From the NCBI GenBank assembly GCA_022316685.1, contig JAKJHU010000038.1, forward strand, positions 5,808,884 through 5,872,883: a stretch of 64,000 bases of DNA, in the 5' to 3' direction. Under the pieces are notes generated by a model. It ran no database searches, was not told the origin of the DNA, and saw only the letters and a program-made list of their open reading frames with translations. Positions within the stretch are counted from its first letter, which is position 1. The number at the start of each line of letters is the position of its first letter. A program made the position numbers and the translations under genes. Of this stretch, positions 1 to 13,300 are shown one piece after another. Origin of the DNA: Progne subis subis. Taxonomy: Eukaryota > Chordata > Aves > Passeriformes > Hirundinidae.

Positions 1-939
1 TGCCTTAGAACTATTTGATATGTAGTCAATAAAACATCATCTCATTCCTTCGAAAGTTCAGCCATAGAACTTAAACTTCTATGCAACCACCAGGAAAGAA
101 TCATTTGCCATGATGGTACCATTTTTAATACGAGATTCCTGCAATGGTGGAACTGGCCTGAGAAGTGAGCACATAAATAGCCTTGCAATTTTGTAATCTT
201 TAGAATTTAATGAATTGCCTATTCAACTGTCTCCCTTTACAAGCCTGCTCTCATTTGCCCTCACTGACCCTATTCAATTCCTTCATTCACAAACATAAAG
301 GCTTCTGTTTCAGTACAACAACTGAAGTATTTGTCTAGCAGCCTTCTCTAGAAGCAGAAATACTCTAGAACATCACAGGTACTTCACAAAATACAATCCA
401 ATATGAAGCCCACAAAAGAGGAAAAAGCTGTGCAGAAGGCCCCAAGCTCAGGAAACAGCCTGATGTAAATCTTGCTGAGGAAAAGAGTCTTTTTCACAGT
501 ATAGGAATCTCTAGGACAGAAAGAGCTGTGAAATATCTTTAATTGTCTAGCCTTAGGGAATTTACTTTTTGCACACCAAGATTCCATCTGCATTACATCA
601 CCACTGCCATAGGTAAATCATTACCAAAGCCAGTAACACACCCAGTGACCACGTACTCTAATGGGTTAAAGCCCAGGAACTTTCCATTCAGCTGAGAGAC
701 AGAAGGAAATCTGGAGTTTCTAAACACTATAATGAAGAATGCTTTTTCCTGGAGACAAGTGACTTACACTGGCAAAGCACATGGACAATGCTTAACAAGA
801 CACGTCCACTGTCAGGGTTGTACTAATGCTCAGCAGTCTCTTCTGCTTCAGTGGGAGGGACTGAGCAGCACAGGAGGAATGATGTCCTCCTTCCTACCAC
901 CCATGAAAGCAACGGGGCCCCGCTCCCACTGTTTGTCAC
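1..939. other. Part of the myosin-X-like intron after exon 13
   Basis: The next motor exon, expected to carry a VWEDIDW-like block, is not visible in any minus-strand frame here. The stretch is AT-rich intronic sequence and I see no gene or repeat in it. Confidence 0.6.
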
Positions 940-1040
940 CTGTTGTACTCCAGCTGCTCCAAGGAGAAGATGTGTTTGTTGAAATATTCCTGGAGTTTCT
1001 CGTTTGCATAGTTAATGTTAAACTGCTCAAAACGATTCAC
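940..1040 (-). CDS. MYO10-like: Myosin-X-like exon 13 (last exon in window)
   Basis: 101 bases, residues 443-475 plus two bases. Reads [20 protein letters not shown] then [13 protein letters not shown]: the relay helix region just after switch II. Acceptor ttctcgcag, donor gtgaca. The gene continues off the left edge; nothing in bases 1-939 looks like the next exon. Confidence 0.96.
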
Positions 1041-4000
1041 CTGCGAGAATAAACAATTATAAAATTTTACATTCTTGTTCCTGAGCTCTAAAAAAATCTA
1101 TATGAGCAACAGGGAAGGTGCCAGGCCTGGAGTAAAGCCAGAGAACATAGAGGTGTCAGGTGGATATGAGGAGGACAGTATGGAGAGGTCCACTAGGAGA
1201 ACAGCTTTTGTAGCCCCTGCAAGGTTAATTCAGTCAACCTAATTCATAGTAAAGCATGCTAAAGACAATTATGTTTCTCTTCTTGGAAGAAAGAAATAAT
1301 TTCCCTAACTGTTAGGTCACTGGGCTTTCTCTTCTGTGAAATATCTGAGCAGTCACTCTATGACTGTTCAACATACACCCCACATCAGCTGTAGTTAGAA
1401 GCATCACATGCAGGATTTTCCACACAATGCAAAACAGATGTGAACAATGTATATGTAGGATTTGGATATTTAGTTTGCATACAAATCAAAAATTCAGTAT
1501 TATCTATCACAGCAGATCTGCTTAGGGTCTGTATCACAAACCAGACCTTGAACATTGGCCTATATGAATATGGCTGGCAGAAATGAGCAGCTAAATATAT
1601 CTTTCTGCTTTCAGGGGAAAGTGGCAGGGTAGAGATTCCAGAATGCCCTATGCTATCCTTACCAGGATGCAAATCCACCAAAGTTTCTTCCAATATGCAT
1701 CAACATCTCCAAAACCAACCCACCCCACAAAAATCAAAATCCTGACCTGAAAGTTCTCGAAGCCAAAGATATCCAGGATGCCCACAGACTTAAAGTTTTC
1801 CTTGCCTTTGATCTTTGTATTAATCTTGCTAATGAGCCATGAAAAACACTGGGAATAGAGTGCCATAGAGAGGGAGTCCCTGGAGTCAGCTGCCTGTAAA
1901 TACAGAGAGAAAAAATGAGTCACAAAGAGAATAGAAGGCATAAGGGCCACACGAATCTCTATGGGAATTCAGGTTCCTCCACTCCTCTAGGTTTCTTAGC
2001 CTCTGTACTGCCTGTGCACAGTGCAGTATTTATTTGTAACAAGTTTTCAAGTAGCCAGCCGCACACAGACAAGTCATAATTTTTGGGTAACTGCACTTGA
2101 GAGGGTGAAGGAAGTAACAAAATCAGTGACATTTTTTGGAACAAGTGTTGGGACAGGGAAGGCGGCGGCAAAATACCTGACAACTAAGTCCACAGCAGTA
2201 ATTTGTATCACCTGAGCCAATATTTGCGGTGACAGGCAAGGTATCTCTGTTCAGTACTCCTAGTAGAGCTGTCAAATGGGTATCTGCTCAGTTTTCAAAA
2301 ACTGGTAGGGCAGGATTTAATAGAATATTCTGTCACCAAGTTACCCTCCAAAATTCCCTTCCCAAAATATTGCTGCAGACAGCATTATCCCACTGGAATC
2401 CAGTTAGGCTGGCCAACAGCCAGGACACATGCCCCAGAAGTTCACAGGTTGAAACTTTCCTGCAGTTGACCCAACATCCCATGCAGATATCATAACCAAG
2501 TGTCATAAGTGGAAAAAATAACTTAAATTGCGATCATGAACAGGCAGCAGATAATTGGGTGTAAGCGTGTGGATGAACATCCAAAATCAAACATTTGGTA
2601 TCTCAAGCAAAAGCCTGCTACCCGATAGCTGCACCAGGAATGGGCTGGTTGCATTATTTTGATAACACTTGGACAAACAAAGGTGGCACACCTTAAATCC
2701 TCCAATTAATAAAGAGACATGAGACAGAAGCACAAATTGGGAGTCTGACCATGTGCTGTCATTCTGCACATACACTATTTACAAGAGGAAAACAGAGTTG
2801 AGGGTTCTGGAAAGCAGAGAAGGCCAAAAATAAGGGTCCCTAACAAGGAGACACGATCTCAGAGGACAGAAAAAGGAGCCAGGAGAGAAGACAGCAAAGA
2901 TCATGACTGAAAGAAAGATGCTGGAAGTGGAGAAAGATCCTGGTGATTTGAGACATGGAGATAAATGTCAGGGCATGCCCAAGGACCTCGGCTGGTAGTA
3001 CCTGAGACTGATAACTGCAACTGCACAATATAAACCCAGAAAAGCTTTTGCCCAACCCATCTGGACAAGCTGCAAACTCCCAGTTGGGAAAAGAAGTTGA
3101 CAGCTAGAGAATTCCAGAGAATGTAACGCTGAGGGGTGAGCAAGCCAATATGAAATAATCAAGTAGGGTGAAAGCTGTTATCTTGTCATTTCATAAATAA
3201 ACCGCAGTAAATAGATTGCAGGTTGCTCCCCCTGTCCCGCCTATGGCACCAGCAGGGCAACTCCTTCAGTAGGCCAGACCAGCATGGACAGGTCTTCCAA
3301 ATGCACCCTTTCCCCCTTCAGTTTCACAACCCTAAATAACATGAGATCTTTGCTAATGGCACAGGCCAACTGTTTCTGATCCCTTCCAGAGTCTCACAGA
3401 CTTCTGAGACTCCGCCTGCCAGATCCTCCTGTTCAGCCAACCACACTGGTTTTCTCCTCCTTTCTCTTCCTAGCTACTATTTCCTCTTCAGCAGCTCAAA
3501 GCTGACACAGAACAACCTCCCTTCTCCACAGAAGAGAACATTTCAAAGCACGGGCACACATGCCTTTTCTGGATATTTCTTCTCTCCGTCAGATGATCTG
3601 CCTTATTGGTTGGGACTAAGAATGCCCTCGAGGCCATGCCTCTGTAGTGTGTCTGGCTACACAGTAAGTTGGACACATTTTTCAGGAACAAGACCTCCCC
3701 ATCCAGCTGTAAGCAAAGCCACTTTCCCCACAATATGGCTCAAATGAGATTCTCAAAGGCGCCTTTCATCCTCCCAGCTTTGCCTGCCTTTAGGCCAGTT
3801 CATCCATTCAGCCCACTGAAATGTCAAAGCTCAGATGGGTAATGAGCCCATTACATAATGGGAAGTCCCCAGCAATCCTGTCCCCACAACAAGTGGGAAA
3901 ACGTGGGTGCAGCACTTAGGGCTTAGGCAGGAAAGTCTTTACAGGCCCAGTGTTGAGTGCAACAGGCTCACCAAGTGAAGACAGCTAAATGGCAGCATCC

Positions 4001-4346
4001 ACTTGCTGTCACAATTTTCTTGTGGTCATGGTACTTCACTGGGCTGCAAGCAGTAAGTGTGGGGTCCAATCCACACACGTCAGGAATAGCTATACCATCA
4101 GGGAAAGCTCCATTCAGGGAAACTCAGTAAATCCTACAACTGCATACCATTGCTGTGGACTGCATGAGGTGCCTCTGGTAATATCTGTTATCCAGCCTTA
4201 TGCACTGCTAGAGAAAGATGCGGCTTATTTAGGACAGACAGCTGAGAAGAAAACTGTGGTATTGGATACTGAGGATATCTACCACAGACTACAGGCTGAA
4301 AAATAATTTTCACACAATTTCACTGCAAAGAAAGGTCACAGACTAT

Positions 4347-4379
<33 letters not shown>

Positions 4380-7300
4380 CCATTTCTTAAAGGCAAAGTT
4401 TAATTTATGACTACTAGCATGTGCATTCAGAGCAAGAAAAGAGCAACTACTCTACCATAATGAACACTGCTGAGACTTCAGCTTGAATATAGGGTCCAGT
4501 TAGGGGCACTCCACTTCTTAAAAGATGTGGGAAAACAGAGACAGAAGACAAGGAGATTTAGAAAATTACTTACAAGGAAGCACTGAAGGAACTGGATTGT
4601 TTAGCTTAGAAAAGAGAACACCACATGAAAAACTTCACAGAAGCCAAAGCTTGTAAGGTGGACAGCTGGGATGTCAAAGGTAATCTAAATATGAGGAAAA
4701 TCTTTTCAACTCCAGACTCCACTGCAGCTAAAGCAGGATACTTAAAGATGCTGTGAAATTCCTTCCATGGGAAATCTGAAGGAAAGTTAGACAGACATCC
4801 ATCAGAGAGAGTCTAGTAACTCTGGCTTCTCTGCCAATGTAGGCGTTGGATTGATAACCCTCTGCAGTCTGTGCCAGCACATGATTTCCATTACAGATGT
4901 TCATTTTGCTATAACATGATGCCTTTCCTAGTAATAGTATCTCTTTGCCTTCCAGTGTCTTGCATTTTATTAATGCAGAGGATTTTCTATAGTTATCTGT
5001 GCATGGACCTAAAACACCAAGAGTGCCCTCAAGTGATCAGCAACACCACAAGAGCTATATATCAGTTTATTCGGTCCTCCTTTGTGGTTGTATGGATCCA
5101 GAAAGAAGCTGCTGTGGGGTAACAGCCTAACATCTGCCGGATGTTTTGTGGGAACTGCGTGCCATCTTTTACTTTCCAGTAACCACAGTGTAACCCAGGA
5201 GTTCTGCAGGTTAAAGCACACACACCTGCAATTACCACTAAGCATCTGATGCACCCTCTGCACGACACAAGTATGACCAGTTCCTGGTGAGTGAAGGTGA
5301 CTTAAAACTAGTATTGTGCACTGGCATTTGCAAGTGAACTCCCCTGTAGAGCCTGAAAAGCACTGGGACCTGAGCTACCAATAAGGGCAAAATACCTGAG
5401 GAAACAGGAGGCCCTCGGCTGGAATGGACGGCACAGGAGAAGACTCAGGGCCTGGAAATGAAGAAGTGCCAGAAGTGGAAGCATACACTAGGACACTTAC
5501 CTGCTCCACAGTGAGAGGGGAGCTGATCTCTTCCCCACGCAGAATCATGGACCTCTGTGTCAGTACTTCAGAAAGCTGAAAGGCGTCTAAGCCCAGGAGG
5601 TCACTGGCAACATTCAGCACTAAAAGGAAGACACACTTTTTTCTCCTGCATGGATCCCCATCACTCATAGGGATATTTTTGCAGCTCAGTGAGGAAATCC
5701 CAGGGACTTCTACAAGGCAGGTGACTAAACCCCAGCACAAAACACACTCCCCCCTTACTTGATTCTCTTGGGCATAGCCAAAGCTGTAGGCTCACATACC
5801 CATTATGGACAACAGTCAAATACTCATGTAAGTCACCCTTCCTGCTGTCAACAGGAGGAGCAAAACCACGTGTAAAACTCAGCACTAGCTAAACATAGCA
5901 TGAGAAGATATGTTTCTCTAAAAGCATAATACTGCAGTCTGAGCATAGGATTGCTAAACTTGGATGTTAAGAAGAGAGGCAATTAATTTAAGACTTGAAG
6001 CCCTTCTAATACATATTTATTGCTTCTGTCTGTTTTGGGACTCATTTTGCAGACCAGCTCAGATTATATAATTGTAACAGAGTGCACACTAGCAACTGCT
6101 TCAAATGAAGACGGGGGAAAGTTTCTAACAGATCACTTTTATCTCAAACTCCTTCCTGATCCTATTTCTTCCATCTCTTTCAATGCAAAAGAGAAACTGT
6201 GAGGCTGTGGACTCAGTCTGAGAATATCCAGGAGCACAAATGCATCACAGGACCATAGACCAACTAAATCCCACTGGTACCCTGGAGCCATGCATCTTGT
6301 GGCAATGTTTTTGTAGGGTTAAACTAAAGGGAACCTGCTGGTGAAGGTACTACAGACCAGCATAACAGAGGGAGAAAGGAAAAGGAAGAGGTTTTATTGG
6401 GTGCCTTATGGGGCTTTGCATGGTCTACCACGTTGCTAGGATCCTACTTACCTGCTTTTGTTGTAATCTGGGCCCCACCAGCTGTCATGAATTCAACGTT
6501 TCCCAAATGAAGTGTGCCAGAAAGAAGTTTGAAGATGTCTCTGATTTCTTCAGTGCTGAAGTCCACCACCTTCATGGCAGTCTATGCAAAACCAAACATC
6601 TACTGTTAGCTATATGTACAACTGAGTACAATGCAACCACCAGAGCCGGTCCAGTGGGTGTAAGATGTAAAACTCAGAATTGCAGTCACCATGAATACAA
6701 ATGAAACAGGTTGTCACAGCACTTCTATGAGGTATTCATTTGTCAATGATCTTTACTGTCTCCTTCTCTCTCCTACATTTGCTGTATTGCCACCTAAGGC
6801 AGGTGGCATTGGCCCATCTGCTGGTTGGAATTTGCTGCCACCACTGACAGTCTGTCATAGGGAGAACATGTTTGTGCCTGGGTGAGGAAATCCTACCCTG
6901 AACACTGGCAGCACAGGTTACAGATGTTTCTAGATGGCTTCCACATTCTTGCTTATTTTCTTCCCTGAAGGATGGATCCATATAAGATACTTAATTTAGT
7001 CTGATCTACATAACCCCCTTAATTCATTCTTACTATAGGAGATTTATGCACTAAGATTTAAAACCAGGCTTTCAGCATTAACTGCTAGATAGTTGGAAAG
7101 AGATTGTCAGATAATAAGGAAGTATGGTACATTCCCTCTTAGAGCCTGCATATGAGCCAGGGTTCTTGGGGCATAAATTGACTTTGAGAGGTAGGACCTA
7201 GTCTTCATGCATTCGCCCTGTCACTGGGGCACTCTGGGGTTTTAGTTCCCCTCCTCCAGCACCTCCTCAGCTGAAGAATAAATGCCATATTGCCACTGAA

Positions 7301-10300
7301 ACTTCTGCTGTACAGGTGTTTCCTCCTGTTAAATCACACCTAACCAGGAGCTACTGAAATCCTAAGCTGACTCCACTCGTCTTTGCCTATCTGGTTTCAC
7401 GTACATTATTAAAACCTTCAGGCCAACAAGCATTTATCAAATAAAACATGAATTTGCGCATTCATGCTGCTAGTTCCTTAAACTCTGATAAACTGGTGTC
7501 TCTTGAATCTCTGTGGTATTTCAGATAGGTGATTTGCATAGGTCATATAACTTTACTGGAATATTTCTGGAGAACAGTACCTTCAGGCCAAACTGTTCCC
7601 CTTCTAATGGTCAGAGTGATGTTTCCTGAATCAGCCTATCTAGAAGGCTCCTGTGAACCATTATGGCGTGGGGTTCTGCTCCCTCAAGTTCTTGCTCATT
7701 CTAAATTATTATTCATACTGTTTCCCAAATTCCCCCACTTCTGTGTCATGTCTGCCACTTTTTGAGTCTTGTTTTAGCTGAGTTTTGGACTTGTTGAACA
7801 CCAAATTTTGGCTTTGGGCAAATCAGTTCTGCCTCTGAGATCTAGGCCATGCAGCATGTTTAGTCCATGAGACTGTGCCCAAAAGTTCAGAGGAGTTAGG
7901 ACTGGACTCACCATGACCTTACTGAACATCTCTACATCATTCAGGTTCTCATCAGTCACACAGCCAGACTGGTTCAAGTAGTGATAAGTCTCTGGCTCAC
8001 AGAGGGAGAGGCTCTCTGCAACAGAAGAAAAAGAGACAGGGGAGAGACAACACTTTATTTAGCAACCAGTCTTCTCCTTCATAGAAGAGGAGGGTGTGCT
8101 GTAACAAAGCTTGCAGATGGTATGCAAAATTATTTAGAACCGTCAAATTCCAAGCTGCAGAGTCTCAGAAGAATATCTCAATACTGAACTGACTCAAGAA
8201 AAAAAAATTAATTCTAGCCCCAAAAGTGTACAGAAAAATAGTCTTAACTACATACATATGGCAATGACCTCTAAATTAGATATCATCACTTGACACAGAG
8301 TTCAGAGAGTCACAGTCAGATTTCTGATGACATTCAGTGCTACGCAGCAGTTAAAAGCTAAACATAGTTCACAGAACTAAATGTAAAACCAGAATTAGGT
8401 CTCAGTGTTTAAGATGTGGTTGCACAGGAGATATACAAACTGCAGATTTGATCCCCCATTTTGAAAAGAATGTAGGAGATCTAAAAGATCAATGGAGAAA
8501 GGAGGCAAGGACGATCAAGAGCCAAAACTACATTACAAATGGGCAGGTGAAGGAGCCTGGGACACCAGCTTGGAGAAGTAGATGGGGAGGAAAAGCAGAG
8601 ATCTGCTGAAGTAAACAATCTGTTTTGTATATTTTCCCTAAGGAACTGATAATAACCATGATCCCCACTATTTTCCTTTGCTTTAGATTGATCTCTGAAT
8701 TGATCAAAGTAGCCATTCCTGCATGTACCCCCTAAAACTGACTTCTACTCTGTCAGGCCCAAATCTCCCATCTGATTATCCTAACACACAGAGAACAAAA
8801 GCATAAAGAAATTCCCCAAAACCAGAGTACAACTGTAACACGTTTCTGCCTGCCTATCTGACCCCTCCAGAAACACCATCAGTGCTCAGCAATGTCTGGG
8901 ATAGATACACACAAATGTTAGGGGGATGCTGCACTACAAAGAGGATTTGTCCACAGGCTGCAGCTGCCACTTTCTCTGTGTGCACTTTTTCAGACCCACC
9001 TCTCCCTTCCCCAAGCACAGAGCTAGAAACCTTTTGTTCAGGCTAAACAAGATATGTTTTGGCTCTCGCGCTTCCACTACATCGCTGGTCTTTGTAATTC
9101 TTCTCTCTACTATTACCTATACTGAGCATTTGTTCTAAAAATAGATCTATCAGCCCATCCTTGGAACTCCTTGAACAGCTCCCACCAGCAACTGAATCAA
9201 GACTCTTCACCCTTCCTCTGCCTCTAGCCAGTTCCATCACCTCGTCACTTTGCACATACTTTTTCTTCAGCATAGAATGCCTGAAGTCTTTTCTCATAGG
9301 GAACTTCTGTCATCCTCAGCCTCTTTCTCTTAACTCTCCTTTCTGTCTCCCATGAAATCACCATATGGTGGCCTTCAAGAAGCTACATATGAAGTACCTG
9401 AGATATCCATGCTCTAACTGACTGACACCTGCTTCACATGTGGACTGGAAACATGACAAGAGACATATCCCAGAAAATGAAATTACCTTTCTGCTCCCCG
9501 CTCACACCGGCTAGCAGAGCATAAAAGATGTGGTAATTCCGCTCCCCAGGGTTCTGATGTACCACCCTGTTCTGAAACAAAGAATGCAAGAGTAACCAGC
9601 AGAAAAAGATCAAACTTGTGGTTGCAAAGGTAAAGAGAGGACCAAGATACAGGTTAACCTCCAGGACCAATGCACAAGAGGGGCTTCTTGCTATTTAATG
9701 ATGGTTTTGTCTAAATAAATTCTACATCAAGATCTTCGTGGCTGTGCAACTGAGCATACACGTGAATAAATTGAACTTTGTCAGTTCTAGCCCTGCTCCT
9801 CAGTGAATTCCCAACTCCAAAGTAAACCACATCCAAACAGAGATGCCTGCATTTGGAGTTGTACCCCATATTTTTCTCTGTGGAGCTGCATTTCCGGCTA
9901 CTTCTCTCTCCCTTTCTCCTTGGTAAACAGTTCTTTCTTGGAGTCTCTCTGTAATGCACAGTTTATCGAAGATGGGAGAACAGGCCATGATAGATACAGA
10001 ACAAACATTGCTCCTGCTGCTCTGCCTCTTCCTCAGCTGGGAGAGTTGCAGCAGTAACACCTAAGGAGCTGACGTCTACATGCTGCAGTGGAGACAGCCT
10101 CCTCCAGGAGGTGATCTGGCACTGCCACACCTCCTACGAGGACAGGGCTCACCCAGCACTCAGTAGAGGTGATGCCTACCTTTTCCAGTAAATCTGAACA
10201 GCACGTTAAGGAAAAAATATCCAAGTGACAGAAGCAGAGATTTCTTGATGATAGGCAAAAAATATTCTAGACACATTGGAATTAACCCTGCAACAAGCAA

Positions 10301-13300
10301 CAAATCATGACACTTTGGAAAGTAGGTAAAGAGTGTTTCTAAACATCGTCTTAGATCATCCTCTCTATTCACTGTCCAAGGAGGTATGATGTGCCAAAGA
10401 GATATTTAAAAGGGCAGGGCCAGGCAGAGAATAGATAACCTAACAAAAGATGAGCCACATTAGGGACACCTAGAAAGATTAGAGGCCGCTCTTATCTGAA
10501 AGTCTGCACTGCACACAGCAAGTCTTGCATCAATTCTCATTGCTCCTGCTAGAGACTGCTATCTTAAATCCACCGACAGCACAAAGAGCAGAGGCCAAAC
10601 AATCCAAGCTTGTCATTTACAACAACAGTAAATTCATCTGGCTGCTACCCCAGGGGCAACTGGTGTGGTTTTCAGTCAGCAGCAGCTTTGAACACACATC
10701 AAGAACTGTAGCCAGGGCAGCTTTACCTGCCTCATGGAGACAAAAGGTATGTCAAAACCTGTGGGAGAGGGGTACCTGGGCAGAAAGTCATCATGGCACA
10801 ACACAGATGGACTATATCCAGTCTTCACTGTCCTTGTTGTCACTGGAACAGAACAGGCTCCCCACAGAAGTGGCCATGTCACCAAGCTCCTCAGAGTACA
10901 AGGAGCATCTGGACAAAGTGTGTAAGTCATGTGATTTCATTTTAGGTAGTCTTGAGAGGAGCAGGCAGCTGGACTTAATGATCCTAACGAGTCCTTCCCA
11001 ACTTGAGCAATTCTGTGATTCTATGACTAGGGTTTCAAGGTCCACTGAAGATGGCAGCCCAAAACAGGAACTCATAATTATCTTCTGCACCCAAATATTG
11101 TGCATAATATATTTATTCTTAGTTTGGTCACTTTTCTCAATCACAAATTCATTGGTAGAGCTAAGATAAGTGAACAATTTTATGTGGAGCAAATAGGATG
11201 CAATCAACCTGAGGGATCTTCAAGGTAGAAAATTCCAGGGTTTTAACTATCAAGTGTTGAGATTAATGAAGTGGAAAGTCAAACTATGTCCCTACCTAAT
11301 GCAATACTGAGACAAGAGATTCCCAGAGTTAGGTGCTGCAGAGCCACAAAACCAACACTTCTTCCCTCTTTAAGCTGCAAATTTGCCCACAGTTGTAAAT
11401 TGACTTCGAAAAACTTTGATGAGGGATTTCCTGATCTACACTGAGCTCCTCCTCATCTTTGCTCACTCAGTCCACTTCTGGTCCAGTGCAGAAAAGGATA
11501 CAATCAGTTACTCGGCCTCCCTGGATGTGTCCATGTTGAGAGAAGTGCAGCTGGATGAACTTGCCAAAGCGGCTGGAGTTGTTGTTATAAACTGTCTTGG
11601 CATTTCCAAAGGCCTCCAGAATGGGGCTGCAGAAACAAGGCAATGAAGATATGATTAGCGATGGGATACCATTAAAATAAAGCATGTGCCCAGTCTTTTG
11701 ACATTTGCACACTGTGTTCTGCCATGAGAGATTCATTTGTTACAGCACCAGCCTGGACAAGCAGGAAGAGCTCAAGGGAAAGGAAGGATGGCAAGAGCAA
11801 TTTAACACTCTGCTAGATAAATTTTAAACCTTTGGGATTGCAGTTAATTAAATCAGTCCCCAATCTGTATGGGCAGTTGGTGCTCACACTGTCGAGGGCA
11901 TTCCCTACCAGTGTGGCTTCAGGAAATGAAAGGTGGCAAGACCCAGGCAGGTTTGTCCTCAACACAGCACATCCCATGAATGCAATTTTCAGAAGCATCA
12001 GACATATATAGCAAATACTCTGTAGTTTTAAACCACATAATTCTACATTCATTCTACCTTTTTTTCTTCTGCCTTTGATAAACCACCTCTTAAAAGTACA
12101 GGCAAACATTTTCAAACTAACAAACAGTAATAAAACAATTTGTTTGGTACTTAAATTTGATACTGTAACACACAAGCCCTTGCTACCTAAATCTTGCTTA
12201 AGCTGATATAAGCCACATGGTTTCCAAGTAGGGGGACTATACACACACTACAGATTTGAAAATTGCATTCTAAGAGAGCGACATCATCCACTTCAGGTCA
12301 AAAAAAAGTTGCAAAAAAATCTATTGCCAAACATCAGACTGGCCATAAACTGAAGACTTTTGTCTGCTGGTCACTTCCCATCTTCAGGAAAAAAAAAAAA
12401 TTAAAATGCTTGGCACCTGCTTCACAGAACAGTACAAGAGAAAAGCCTAAACCACTCAAACTGAGACACTGAATCCAGGATTAAAATATTCATTTCTGCA
12501 ATTAAACCAATTCTAAAACAATCTGAAGGGCTGACAAGCGAGGAATCACAGAGATGCTACAAGAACAGCCTGTATGTTTTCATGTCTCATTTTAAAACCT
12601 TCATAGTTTTAAACAAAAATTACTGCTGTTATTACTCTGAGAAATATTGGCTTTTAAATATCTCCACAGGTCTATTGTGCAGTCCCACTGGAGACTGGGG
12701 CAGATATGGGATTATTCACAAGTTAGTAAATATAGCATAAAAAATGACCACAACTAGAGACATCCTGGAGCTTGCAGAAAGCTTCAGATCCTGTAAGTAT
12801 TAGCTAAGGGAGAGCTGCGGTTAAAGAAACACTCAAGAACCTTCAGGAAAATCCAGACAGTGTTTTCCTAACATCTCTTGAAACTGCTTTCAAGTAACAA
12901 GGATAGAAATGGAAATTGCTCTGTTATAACACACTACAACTATAGAAATGCCAGTTAGAGCAATCTGGGTATACAGATCAGGAAAGTTCCTTGCCCTGAA
13001 GAATCTGAACTCCAACACCCACATCTCTGAAACAAGTATGTAAATAAGGACATTGCACAGAAATATCCCACTGAGCACACCACTGCCATGAATCAACAAA
13101 ATTAATGGGGACAGCCACAAACAGGGAGGACAGGGTTATGTTATACGACCACCACAGATGCAGTGAGATTGCAGGAGCCAGCTAGCCAATCTTTTTGGCT
13201 CTAAAACATGTTAAATTATCTAAGAAAAGGAAATATCTTTATAGCTCAGTTTGGCAATGGGCTCACACACATGGGTGTGAAGTCTTTCAGGCTTGGGAGG

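Larger units (their letters stand above)
1894..5500. other. Myosin-X-like intron 11 (between exons 11 and 12)
   Basis: 3.6 kb between exons 12 and 11. It holds a 29-base A tract (4349-4377) and an old CR1-like fragment at about 4560-4830. Open frames inside it (for example 3989-4306 plus) have no recognisable domain. Confidence 0.6.
5620..9486. other. Myosin-X-like introns 8-10 with exons 9 and 10 between
   Basis: Apart from the exons at 6452-6581 and 7912-8015, this span holds ordinary intronic sequence. I see no other exon, RNA gene or clear repeat; a short piece near 8095-8130 faintly resembles a LINE reverse-transcriptase segment but is too short to call. Confidence 0.5.

Noticed and set aside
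10525..11169. 214-codon plus-strand open frame
   Set aside because: Its second half is a truncated CR1 repeat and the rest is intron of the myosin gene on the other strand.
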